This document shows positions 12,490-22,878 of a DNA stretch of 64,000 bases, piece after piece. The notes beneath the pieces were generated by a model. It was given only the letters and a program-made list of their open reading frames with translations. It did no database searches and was not told where the DNA came from. A program made the position numbers and the translations under genes. The stretch is taken from NCBI RefSeq assembly GCF_029407905.1, contig NC_073627.1, forward strand, positions 154,385,697 to 154,449,696. Direction: 5' to 3'. Source of the DNA: Bubalus kerabau. Its lineage: Eukaryota; Chordata; Mammalia; Artiodactyla; Bovidae. Each line of letters opens with the position of its first letter. Within the stretch, counting starts at the first letter, position 1.

Positions 12490-12850
12490 AGAGTGTGGAA
12501 TACTACTCAGCCACAATAAAGAAGGGACCACTGACACATAACTGGCTCACAAATGTGTTATACTGGGTGTGAGCAACCAGTCTGAAAAGGCTACATGCTG
12601 TGTGAGTCCATTTGCATGACATTCTGGACAAGGCAAAACTATAGGGACAGAAATCAGGTAAGGGGTTGCCAGGGGCTGGAGTCGGGGGTGATCCTGAGGG
12701 TGCTTGATGGGTGATGGACCTGTTGTGTATCTTGATTGGGGCTGGGTGTGGGGCTACGTGATGTCACCTGTTTGTTAAAAAAAAATCATAGAACTGTATA
12801 CTCAAAAGGGATGAATTTTCATAGTGTGTAAATTATACCTCACTGATTAA
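12490..12850 (+). mobile_element. L1 3' end (old)
   Basis: Contains the L1 3' hallmarks 'ggaatactactcagccac', 'atgacattctggacaaggca', 'gttgccaggggctgg' and 'gtgtaaattatacctcactg'. It lies in the SYK intron, opposite to the direction of transcription. Confidence 0.8.
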
Positions 12851-12879
12851 AAGAGTAAAAGGATGGTCTAAGTCTTGGT

Positions 12880-13065
12880 GCCAGGGACCAGTTTCGTGGA
12901 ATGTAATTTTCCCATTGACCTATGGGGGATGGTTTCTGGATGATTCAATCACATTACAGTTATGGTGAGCTTATTTCTAGTATTACGACAACAGCTCCAC
13001 CTCAGATCATCAGGCATTGGATCCTGGAGGACCCCTGGAATAAATCATATCCAATAAATACTAGT
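12880..13065 (+). mobile_element. Old DNA-transposon-like fragment
   Basis: Contains 'ccagggaccagtttcgtgga', 'gatggtttctggatgattca' and 'cctcagatcatcaggcattg', a combination I associate with a dispersed mammalian hAT-type repeat. I cannot assign the family with confidence. Confidence 0.5.
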
Positions 13066-13957
13066 GAAAAGTATAGAATCCATAGTATTGGTCTGCAAGA
13101 CTGAATTCAGTGCAGAGCATATTATAGGAGTAAAGGAGTGAGTGGATAGAATCTTCAAAAAGCCTTTACTGTTATCCACCTGTATATATAAAAAGCATAC
13201 ATTCAAAAAGTGCAAGGAAATGGTTCAACACGTGAGTCCGATCAGAAGACTGTCAACCAGCCTGGAGCCTCCTGATACCACGTGCTATGGAGAGTGTGGC
13301 GGGAATGTAAGTTGTCACAACCTCTGGGACCTTTTTGGATGACAACCTGTCATCACATCCAAATCCCTCACTGTGTTCAATCCAACCAGTTTGGGGTTAC
13401 CCTGCTGATATTGATAAAAGGTTCGGAGAATGTTAGGGGGGGCATTGTTTATAAACAATGAAGGTGTCTACCAATATGTGCTAGTAAAATAAATTATAGT
13501 CCACAGGAGGGACTATCAGATGGCCAGTAAGGGGCTGATTTAGCTGTGTGCTTGTTGACATGGAAAATTCTGGAAGAGATGTTAGGAAGGGGTAAAATCA
13601 AGTGCCAATCAGTGTGTTCAGTATGACCCTCTTAGGTAAATAAAAACAAGTATTTGCCCAGTGATCCTGCTTTGAAAGGGCCCAGCATGAATTGGGTGAC
13701 AGTGGTTTCCTGTGGTGGAGAAACCCACATTGCTGGCACAAAGGGGCCCACCCTCTCAAGCGTGACCACAAAAGAGGAAAGGCTGCCTTCTTGGAGTGAG
13801 ACATTTGGGGGCCCATGTTGATGACTAAGGAGAAGGTGGCTTATCTGAAGCACCACTGCATAGCTCTTATGCAACTGGGTGCCCGTGTGGAATTCCAGGG
13901 CCCCTGTGAGCAATAAGACCCTTCATCACACCTGCCAGAGGACCGCCCGCCACCCAC

Positions 13958-14359
13958 CTGTAGGTTCCACGTCTGTTTCACGTATTCTCGGATGAGGTTC
14001 TCCTTCAAGTCCTCAAAGGGGCCAGTCTTGGGCTGCACCCCTGGCGGCCGGTTGAAGGGCTTCTTGAGGAGGCAGATGAGGCCATCCAGCTCCTGGGTGT
14101 GGTAGTGGCAAAGCTCGGCTGGACTGCCATGGGCCCGGCCACCCGTGATGGCATAGGTGCCATTCAGCTCCCTCTCGATGGTGTAGTGATGTGCCTTTCT
14201 GTCATGTGCCACTGACAGGGCGAAGCCACCCAGGTAGTTGCGGCTCTGGCGCAGCAGGTAAAGCCCATCGCTCATGCCCCCCTGGACCAGGTAGTCTTCC
14301 GCCTCCTCCCGAGTGATGTTGCCGAAGAAGAAGGGCAGGTTGTTGGCGCCGTCACCCAT
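13958..14359 (-). CDS. SYK: SYK first coding exon: N-terminal SH2 domain and start of interdomain A
   Basis: SYK is a cytoplasmic non-receptor tyrosine kinase whose tandem SH2 domains bind doubly phosphorylated ITAMs of B-cell, Fc and other immune receptors. The 402 nt (134 codons, ending in phase 0) encode a protein starting MGDGANNLPFFFGNITREEA. The N-SH2 domain spans about residues 10-102. It contains the beta-B phosphotyrosine-binding Arg at residue 37, within GLYLLRQSR (human Arg42 by a five-residue offset). Tyr126 in REYVKQTWNLQ corresponds to human autophosphorylation site Tyr131. The splice donor is GTGGGT at 13957-13952 and the acceptor, after a pyrimidine-rich tract, ends at 14387, so the exon is 13958-14386. 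I chose the ATG at 14359 because an in-frame TGA lies only 15 nt upstream and the context is strong (G at -3, G at +4). The human protein begins five residues earlier; that Met codon reads AGG here. The frame stays open for 38 codons past the donor into the intron. Confidence 0.97.
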
Positions 14360-14386
14360 GCCTGCGCCTTTCCTTCAGGTGTCCAC
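14360..14386 (-). other. SYK: SYK 5' UTR segment joined to the first coding exon
   Basis: These 27 nt lie between the splice acceptor (minus strand ctctgttttgccag) and the ATG. They hold an in-frame TGA stop 15 nt before the ATG, which rules out any N-terminal extension within this exon. The rest of the 5' UTR must come from one or more upstream noncoding exons. Confidence 0.85.
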
Positions 14387-14650
14387 CTGGCAAAACAGAG
14401 ATCAGGCAGTGGTCAAGACCCGAAAGGCAAGACATTGTTAGAGGACACGCCCTCCAGCCCTGGAGGAAAGTCCTCCAGTCAGCGGGATGCTCTTCCTTCT
14501 GGGACTTGGGTCTAGAGCCCGAGCTAATCTGCCCTCTTCCTTTCTGCCCACATAACCATTAGATTTTCAAACACATCCTCTCAATATTGAACCAAAAAAC
14601 AGAGCATTGGACCAATGTGGCCAAATCAAGCTCTCTGTCTCTCTTTTTTT

Positions 14651-14663
14651 GTTGTTGTTGTTG
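14651..14663. repeat. (GTT)n microsatellite
   Basis: About four GTT units follow a T-run. Confidence 0.85.
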
Positions 14664-15375
14664 TAAACAAAGAATTATAAGAGACAAACTAAAAAGAGAA
14701 GTTCTCCTGCAAAATAAGACTCAGGAGCTGTCACTCCGGTCACCGGGACATAGGGACAGAACCCAGAGGAGTCCATTGCTCTCTGGAGATGGAGATGGCT
14801 GTCAAGACCACTCATGTTGGTCAGTTACCTGCAGTGAAGATGTTACTGGACTCCTTTTACATAAACACTGAGGGACTACTGTGTCATATACTGTAGTTGG
14901 ACCCCAGAGAGCTGAGCACTGGCCATGTTTATATATCACATCAAACCTTTGGGTGGGAGGTAGGACAGGCAAGCAGTTGCCCTGAGGCATGAAAAGTGTC
15001 ATCCTCCCGAAACCCCAGGCCTCAGTAACATGCAGACCCCTCCCTGCTCTCCTCCATACCACTTCCTGGAACCCACCTTGTACCAAACACATGGCTGATA
15101 TTGAACACATCGTGTAGGTTCCACATTTGATAAAGACATCTGTCACAAAAAAGCTACCTCTTGCACTAAACAGACACACACTTCAGAAGAGAAATGTGAA
15201 GATGATTTGACAGGAAAATTGTTTGATCAGTTGTGGTTGTAGATGAGAAGAATCTAAATTACCAGTCTAAAAAGTATACAACAGGGTAAACCAAAAGCGG
15301 CTTGTCATCAATGGAAAAGTATCTAGATGACTACATCTGTACACTGAGAGAGCAAAGCACACACCCCTTCATGTT

Positions 15376-15440
15376 ACACACGCACACACACACACACGAC
15401 ACATTCAGAGACACAGATACACAAACACCTGTACACACAC
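15376..15440. repeat. (CA)n-rich microsatellite
   Basis: A CA run at 15376-15397 followed by degenerate ACAC-rich sequence. Confidence 0.85.
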
Positions 15441-16284
15441 ATGATTACATGAAACAGTTTCTTCTCAATAGGAATTACCTTAAAAGGACCATAGAACGTA
15501 ATACCTGCCTGGTAGAGGTAAAATTTTTCTCCAGGTAATATTGCCAAATCAGTATTTCTCAGTGAGCACCTCCCCCCCCCCCAAAAAAAGACATAGGTTT
15601 TATTATAATTTGGTTGTACAAATAATTTTCTTGCTTACTTCTCTTAATATTTGACTATCTATCATTAATTTTTCTTTGTGGAAGTTTCTAAACATTCATT
15701 GCTCAGCAAGGTTTTGTTTTCTCTTAAAAGTACAGCTCATATTTTCTCTTAAGGCAAAGACATCTGCTATTAACCAAAAGTCCTCTCTGGAAAGACAGTG
15801 AGTAGACATGTCTTTCCAGAACAATATTTCTCTTCTGCTGCTTTCTCCTTCTCAGGCTAATAACCCGTCTGTGCCGTCTGTGTTACAAGTTCAGCCCCCT
15901 CTCCACGGTGATGGCCCTCACACTCCTTTCTCATGCTCTGCTCTGTTCTTGCAATGGGGCTTTCAGGTCCTCACCTGCCATGTGCTGTGAGCCCACCTGC
16001 CTTTCTAGCTCCTGTCCCCTGCAGCCCATCAGTTTTCCAGCTTCCATGTGCCTGCACATCACCTGAACTCCGTTAAGAGCAGGGACCAGCCTCGCTGCAG
16101 TGCCAGCAATCTGGGTGATGTTGAAGCTGGCTCTGACTGCATCTGAGGCTGTGATTTCCATGTACCACTTGCCTACCTTCCAAAGCCCAGGCGTTACCCA
16201 CAGTCCTTTGAGAATACTTGTTTTTCTCTTGGGCTTATTTTTAAAATGGCTTTGGCATGTGTTCTGTTTCTCTGTATCCCTTAT

Positions 16285-16506
16285 ACATGTATGTAAAATT
16301 GCTTCCATCGTGTCCAATTCTTTGACACCCTCTGGATTGTAGCCCTCCAGGCTCCTCTGTCCATGGGATTCTCCAGGCAAGAATACTGGAGTGGGTTGCC
16401 ATGCCCTCCTCCAGGGGATCTTCTTGACCCAGGGATTGAACCTACATCTCATGTTTCCAGCATTGGCAAGCATGTTATTTACCACTAGCGCCACCTGGGA
16501 AGCCCC
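16285..16506 (-). mobile_element. Bov-tA SINE
   Basis: Antisense copy, diverged at its BovA end ('gtccaattctttgacaccc') but clear in 'gattctccaggcaagaatac' and the head 'cgccacctgggaagcccc'. Confidence 0.88.
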
Positions 16507-17727
16507 TATATCTCTTCCCACTGGCTCTTTAACGCATCTCCCCAACTGCACAGCTGTAAGCATCGCTGCCCTCCCCTTCCCTTTGAGGCTCTCCCCTCTT
16601 ATTCCTGCTTCATCTGCCCCATATCCACACAGTTCCCTACAGCTCACCCTACCCTTCTCTTCCTGTCAGCTTCATTCCTAGCAGGCTCAGTCCACAGGCC
16701 ATGGCTGCCCCCTCCTGTTTCCTGGCTCACACACTCCCTCTGCTTGGGTCACACACCATCTTGCACACCTGCCTCAGATGCACCCTTACTCTCAGCTGTT
16801 CCTACTTCTAGGGACTTTTTACAGAGCTGCCATCCAGCATTAGGCTCAACGAAAACCATTAAGTCTTCAAAAACAATATTGTGTTAATAAGTATTTTTAA
16901 TTTATACAAACCTTTAACCACTATCATTTTTAAAATTCATCAGTTTGCCACTAACATTTACATCGGTGCTGGCCGTCTGCTGTGAATCCCACATTGAAGT
17001 GAATGAATGTGACAAGACAGGAGACAGGCAGAAAGGCAGCCTGCCAGGCCCATCCTCCAGGCCCCAAGTGGGAGGCTCCTGAATGACTCCGATGGAGCAT
17101 GGCAGGCTCAGCCTCAGCAGGTGGCACTTCTCTGGCTTCCCTGGGAGAGCAAAGCCTGGCTGCCCTCGGTGTGAGCAGTGTCTGGCCGAGTAGCCCTTTT
17201 CTGATGGTGTGATTTCCTGTGCCGGAGGTGACACCGAGCGAGGGCCTGACGAAGATGCACTGGGCCGTTGCTCTCGGTGGTGGTTTTGACAGTGGAGATG
17301 GTTTATTGCAAGGACAGCTTAAGGAAGATTCTTGGGCTATTTAATTTGGAGGGTGGACAACGTCTGTGATGCTCTTCTTATGCCTTCTTCAGACAGCTCC
17401 CAGCAGCACCCACCCGACACCTTCTCCATAACACAGGCTTGGTGATGCGCGATGGTCCCCTCTGCTGTAGTCACTGTGCCCAGAAGCTGCATCCCCACCC
17501 TGCTGTTCTCAGCCCTGCTCCTCAGACAGTAGCTCTCGTTCACTTTGCTAAAGCGGTACAGACAGCGCCTTCCCCACTGCGATGCTCCCCTCTCCGCCTG
17601 CGCTCTCTCACAGGCACTGCTTGAATCTTCCATTTCCCTGGACCCCAGGGGAAATCTGTAGCTCAAACTCTGTCTAACACCCACTAGGATAATATGCCTT
17701 CCAGGGTAATAGGATAATATCCCTGGG

Positions 17728-17932
17728 GCTTCCCAGGGGGTGCAGTGGTAAAGAATCCATGCAGAAGGTGCAAGAGATGCGGGTTCTACCCCAGGGTGAG
17801 GAAGATCCCCTTGAAGGAGAAAATGGCAACCCATTCCAGTCTTCTTGCCTGGGAAATTCCATGGACAGAGGAGCCTGGTGGGCTACAGCCCATGGGACCA
17901 CAAAAAGTCAAATACGACTGAGTGACTAACAA
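17728..17932 (+). mobile_element. Bov-tA SINE
   Basis: Sense copy from 'ggggcttcccaggg' to 'gactgagtgactaacaaca', with several substitutions. Confidence 0.88.
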
Positions 17933-18092
17933 CAAGGGTAATATTCTCCTCGACAGTGCCTAGAACTTGCTACCTGTTTTTTGTCTATTTCAACTTTCCC
18001 AGTTATTTTTTGCCATGTGTGAAACCACTTTATTCTAAAGTTCAAAAACTGAGAAACAAAAAAGGCCATTGGTCTCTATGGACCAGGCCCTT

Positions 18093-18226
18093 TTGCTGCT
18101 GCTGCTGCTAAGTTGCTTCAGTTGTGTCCAACTCTGTGTGACCCCATAGACGGCAGCCCATCAGGCTCCACCATCCCTGGGATTCTCCAGGCAAGAACAC
18201 TGGAGTGGGTTGCCATTTCCTTCTCC
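18093..18226 (-). mobile_element. BovA monomer SINE with target-site duplication
   Basis: A single antisense BovA monomer with a (CTG)n tail. It is bounded by 11-bp duplications ACCAGGCCCTT at 18082-18092 and 18227-18237. Confidence 0.92.
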
Positions 18227-18350
18227 ACCAGGCCCTTCAACTCCTCCCAAACACCCCCAGCACCTCAGCTGGTGCATACCTGCATAGATAGCTCTTGAGT
18301 AAGGGGAGGCTTTATGCTATTGCCAGATGAGAGCCTCAAAACATTGCAGC

Positions 18351-18590
18351 ACTGGGGAGAGTTGGATTGGGAGTTTGGGACTAGCGGATGCAAACTATTC
18401 TATGTGGAAGGGATAAACAACAAGGCCCTATTGTATAGAACAGGGAACTATATTCAATGTCCTGTAGTAAACTATAATAAAAAAAGAAGATGAAAAAGAA
18501 TGTGTGTATAAGTATAGCTGAATCACTTTGCTGTATACCTGAGGTTAATACGACATTGTAAATCAGCTACACTTCAGCTTAAAAGCAAAA
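18351..18590 (+). mobile_element. L1 3' end, 5'-truncated, with 17-bp target-site duplication
   Basis: About 240 bp of artiodactyl L1 3' UTR ('aaacaacaaggcccta', 'gggaactatattcaatgtcc', 'cacttcagcttaaaag'). CCTCAAAACATTGCAGC at 18334-18350 and CCTCAAAACACTGCAGC at 18591-18607 (16 of 17 identical) mark the duplication. Confidence 0.88.
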
Positions 18591-18946
18591 CCTCAAAACA
18601 CTGCAGCCTCACTGGCTCTTTGTGGCTTTTTATGACACATGTTCAAGGTGGATTTCACACCAAGAAAATGTTTTATAACATGAAATAATGTTTTGTGATT
18701 CCTGGGGTAGCCCATTCCTCTTCCCAGCTTAAGTTGCTCTCCAGAGCACATCTCCATGGGTGACAACCTTTTAATATGTGGTAATCTGCTATTGAAGACA
18801 GATTCTTGTCTTGGTCCTCCCACCAGAGTGCCAGCTCTGGGAGGTGAGAAGAGAAAGATTTTGTTCACTGCCCTGTCCTGATGCCTGGAACAGCTCCTGG
18901 TATATGGCAGGTGGTCAAACTATTTGTTGACTAATAGGCATTGTGA

Positions 18947-19235
18947 CTTAAGTGGAGACTTAAGTGGAGAAGGCAATGGCACCCCACTCCAGTACTCTTG
19001 CCTGGAAAATCCCATGGACAGAAGAGCCTGGTAGGCTTCAGTCCATGGGGTTGCTGAGTCGGACATGACTGAGCGACTTCACTTTCACTTTTCACTTTCA
19101 TGCATTGGAGAAGGAAATGGCAACCCACTCCAGTGTTCTTGCCTGGAGAATCCCAGGGACAGCAGAGCCTGGTAGGCTGCTGTCTATAAGGTTGCACAGA
19201 GTCAAACACGACTGATGTGACTTAACAGCAGCAGC
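18947..19235 (+). mobile_element. Bov-A2 SINE with target-site duplication
   Basis: A sense dimeric BovA ending in (AGC)n. The 11-bp duplication AGGCATTGTGA occurs at 18936-18946 and 19236-19246. The first bases carry a short 12-bp repeat (cttaagtggaga, twice) that is not part of the usual element. Confidence 0.92.
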
Positions 19236-19248
19236 AGGCATTGTGATG

Positions 19249-19457
19249 TTGTTGTTTAGTTGCTAAGTCATGTTCGACTCTTTGTGACCCCATGGATTGT
19301 AGCACACCAGGCTCCTCTGTCTATGGGATTTCCCAAGCAAAAATACTGGAGTGAGTTGCCATTTCCTTTCCCAAGGGATCTTCCCAACCCAGGGATCAAA
19401 CCTGTGTCTCCTGCATTGACAGGTGGATTCTTTACTGCTGAGCCACCAGGGAAGCCC
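19249..19457 (-). mobile_element. Bov-tA SINE
   Basis: An antisense copy immediately right of the Bov-A2 and left of an ERV LTR, ending with the head 'gagccaccagggaagcccg'. Confidence 0.9.
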
Positions 19458-19459
19458 GA

Positions 19460-20130
19460 GGTATTATAATGGGAAGAACAAGTCTGACTCCATATTGGGT
19501 CTATTTCTCTTTAACCTTTGTTGCTTTGGCTTTGAGCAGTCTCTAAAAGGATGCTGCCTATAGCTTAAGTAAAAGTTGTGTCTGACTCTTTTTGACCCCA
19601 TGGACTATACAGTCCATGGAATTCTCCAGGCTAGAATACTTGACTGGTTAACCATTCCCTTCTCCAGGGGATCTTTCCCAACTCGGGGATTGAACCCAGG
19701 TCTTCCTCATTGCAGGCAGATTCTTTACCAACTGAGCCACAAGGGAAGCCCAATAACTTAATGTACACATAATAACCCACCTCTGGGAACCCTACCTCCC
19801 ATGCCTAAGCATTAAGCTAAAATATCTTTGGTTAGCTCACAGGAAATATCTTGACCTGGTCAACCTGTGAATGACTACAGGAAAGAAGAAATTAGCACAT
19901 CCCCTGCAGTCGGACCGGAACCAGGAAATATTTGCAACAACTTAGCGCCAAATTCTTTTTATCTTCTCACCGCCCCGCTTTGCTCTAGAAGAGAAACTAG
20001 CATCCAAACCCCAGCAAGATGGGGACACTACTCCACCATCTTCTCGGTCTGAATAAAGCTGCTATTCCTTGTCCCTACACCTCGTGCTCAACTTATTGGC
20101 CTGCGGTGTGGCGATCTCGGGCTTGGTAAC
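19460..20130 (+). mobile_element. Endogenous retrovirus LTR, apparently solo, split by a SINE
   Basis: Noncoding sequence with LTR organisation, including a polyadenylation signal AATAAA at 20052-20057 followed by a short R/U5-like segment. A Bov-tA SINE interrupts its left half. No gag, pol or env coding sequence is adjacent, so it is best read as a solo LTR of a bovine ERV. The edges are approximate and I could not find a clean TG...CA pair with flanking duplication. Confidence 0.65.
19568..19752 (-). mobile_element. Bov-tA SINE inside an ERV LTR
   Basis: Antisense copy. Imperfect duplications near ATAGCTTAA (left) and ATAACTTAA (right) flank it, consistent with insertion into the LTR. Confidence 0.85.
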
Positions 20131-20892
20131 CGTATGATTAAGTGAAAGCAGCTTTCAAAATAATGTGTCCAGAGTAATCCAGTTTTGCTTTTAAAAGGTT
20201 GTATGTATGAAAGTACATAATAATATACAGCTGGAGAGTGGGAAAGGAGAGAGAAGGTCTGAGGGGACGGTGGGGATGGAGGAAGGGCTGTGGCTGGGTT
20301 TACTGGCCTCTTCTGTATTTTCTGTCAAAGTGTCCACTCTGCCCCCTCCTCTTCTGCCTACCATCCTCTGCCTGGCCTTTACTCCATGCTCCATGAATCT
20401 ACTCTCACCAGTGTCATCAATCTTTACATGGCCAAACTCAAGGTCATTCCAAGGGCCCTGTCCTTCCTGATCTCCTGTTAGCAGTGGGTGCTGCCCAGAA
20501 CCCACACTTTAGTGGGTCAGTCCCTCTGCTTGGCCAACTCCTACCCCAACCATGGCTCCTTCCTTTGCTTACTCTGCAGCCCAGTGTGGGGTCTTCATCT
20601 GCGTCTTCTCCCTGCATATGGCCCCCATGTGCCCATGGATCCCACATCCACCTCTCCTGGCTGAGCTTCTGAACTAAACGCTGCTTATCTGATGCTTCCA
20701 CTGAAAATCTAAAAGGCAACTCAACCTTCAGATGCCCAAAATGGGCTTTCAGTTGCTCATGTATGGTCTCCCTGAGCCTCTCTTAATTAAGAAAATGACA
20801 TTAACTCTAACCAGTTGCTCAGGACAAGACCCTAAAGACTCAGGATCCCTCCCTTTCACTCATCATGCATGTTTAATCCACTCACTTGTTGC

Positions 20893-21097
20893 TTCTGTTT
20901 AGTTGCTAAATCATGTCTAGCTCTTCTGAAACTCCATAGACTGTACCCTGCCAGGCTCCTCTGTCCATGGGATTCTCTACATAAGAATACTAGAGTGGAT
21001 TGCCATGCCCTCATCCAGGGATCTTCCCAACCCAGGGATAGAACCTGTGTCTCCTGCTTTGGCAGATTCTTTACCACTGAGCCACCTGGGAAGCCCA
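20893..21097 (-). mobile_element. Bov-tA SINE
   Basis: A diverged antisense copy with 'ccaggctcctctgtccatgg' and the head 'ctgagccacctgggaagccc'. Confidence 0.88.
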
Positions 21098-21192
21098 ATC
21101 TGCTAACTAGATGATCTTATTTGCAAAGCAGAAATAGAGACACAGATACAGATAACAAACATATGGATACAAAGGAGAAAAGAGAAGGCAAG

Positions 21193-21430
21193 ATGAACTG
21201 GGAGATTGAGATTAACATATATAGGCCACAATGTATAAAACAGATAAGTAATGAAAACCTACTGTATAGCTCAGGGAACTCTACTCAGTGTTCTGTGGTC
21301 ACCTAAATAGGGAGGAAATCCAAAAAAGAAGAGATACATGTGTACATATAGTTGATTCATTCTGTTGTATGGTAGAAACTAACACAACATTATAAATCAA
21401 CTGTACTTCAGTAAAAATTAATTAAGAAAA
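21193..21430 (+). mobile_element. L1 3' end, 5'-truncated
   Basis: Matches the artiodactyl L1 3' UTR in order ('tgaactgggagattgag', 'ctactgtatagctcaggg', 'aaatcaactgtacttcagt') and ends A-rich. Confidence 0.82.
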
Positions 21431-21639
21431 AGAACATATTTTCTTTCAGATGGGTCCAGCCCACCCAGTAATGTGTCCCCTTGGGAAACAGTGAGCTTCA
21501 TTGAAAGACCAAAGGGGCTCCATCAAGGACTCTTGAAGGAAGTTGGACCAGTTGATCTCCAGGAAGCTCTCATCAGTTTTCCTCTAAAAGGTATCCCAAA
21601 GTCATGGCTTCTCTTTGTTTCCCTTGACATTCCCTGGGT

Positions 21640-22030
21640 GGAATGTTCATCAGCTCTCGCTCATGTGAATGCAAGTCTTACCTCGTTAGTTTCCCCTTCC
21701 GTCCGACTCTTCTTCTGGTCCACTGCGCCCCCCCCCCCCATGCCAGCAGGCAGAAGCATCACCCTCTCTCAGACACATCCTCCTCCCCCGACCTTCAAAG
21801 TCTACTTGATTTGGCCCAAGCCCCTTCCTTCTCTTGCCCATTTGCCCATCTCACCCATGCTCACCACATCCAGCCACGCCATCCTTCTTCCTGTCCTGGC
21901 CATGGCACTTTCCCCCTGCACCCGCCCACCCCCTCCCACCACTGACTGGTTTCCTCCTTCTCAAGCCTGTGGTCTCAGCTCATGTCACCTCCTCAGAGGG
22001 GTGATGCTGATGGCCGAGTCTAAGGTGGCT
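21640..22030 (-). mobile_element. L2-like LINE remnant
   Basis: Pyrimidine-rich sequence with L2-type phrases ('cagctcatgtcacctcctca'). It has a C-run at 21728-21739. Strand and limits are uncertain. Confidence 0.45.
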
Positions 22031-22675
22031 TCATGACCCCTTTATCTTCAGCTCCTGAAAAGGTTTATTTCCTGAATCCATTCACCACAAGCAGGCCCAT
22101 GTATAATGTAAGCTCCGAGGTCTACAAATTGACCTGCAACCCCAACAGTTGACCTGCATCCCAAACACTTAGGGGCTTCCCAGGTGCTCACAAAATACCT
22201 AATAAATGGAAATGTGTTGTTCACTCCTTTTTAGAGTTTCCACAGTGAATACATATTTCTTTAGTAATATGAACTCTCACTGTGCAGCTGCTGCTCTGCC
22301 CAGGTGGAGAGCATGGTGCCAGAGTGAGAGAACCTTGGAGAACATGTGTCCAACCTCTTTCAAGATCCACACAATTCCATTTTGCCCAAGACCCTCTTAA
22401 TGGTGTAGCGGGCTTTGTGCCACCACGGCCGAGATCTAAACACACAAATGCACAGGTCCCTCTGGAGCTGCTGTCAGTGGCCCATAGACGTGGCCCTGGC
22501 TGACCTCAGCTCCTGGTAGCCATACTGGGCTACTTGCAAGTGAAAAGCTGCCCTATCGCATGTGATCAAAGCACGTCCTCCAGCCTCTATTTACATACTA
22601 AGAAGGCTGCATGTGGCCAGCTCACACTCTTTTGATTGGTATCACCCATTTCCATCTGTCTCTTCTCAATGCATC

Positions 22676-22878
22676 AGCACCATGCTTCTCAACCTCATAC
22701 ACTTGACATCTGGGCCAGATCATTCTCTGCTCTGGGGCTTCTTATCAACCATAGGCCGGGTAGCAGGAATCCTGGCCTTTGCCAGTAATGCCAACAGCTT
22801 TCTCCCATCCCCCAATCATGAAAACCATCTCCAGACCCTGCCAAAAGTTCCCTGGACACAGTCCCCAAATATCCCCTG
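22676..22878 (-). mobile_element. MER5A-like hAT DNA transposon remnant
   Basis: Contains 'gcttctcaacctca', 'cttgacatctgggccagat', 'ctccagaccctgccaaaa' and 'tccctgg', matching the order of the short MER5-type element. Confidence 0.7.

Larger units (their letters stand above)
11664..13957 (-). other. SYK: SYK intron between the two coding exons
   Basis: A 2294 bp GT-AG intron, phase 0. It holds an L1 3' end (about 12490-12850) and an old DNA-transposon-like fragment (12880-13065). A possible old LINE 3' fragment lies at about 13330-13630. I see nothing recognisable at 11700-12480 beyond A-rich and purine-rich sequence. No additional exon is evident. Confidence 0.85.

Noticed and set aside
15931..16647. 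238-residue minus-strand open frame
   Set aside because: About a third of it is a Bov-tA SINE read through; there are no domains, no splice logic and no conserved motif.
21473..22036. 187-residue proline-rich plus-strand frame
   Set aside because: Pyrimidine-rich L2-like sequence with a C-run; the composition explains the open frame.
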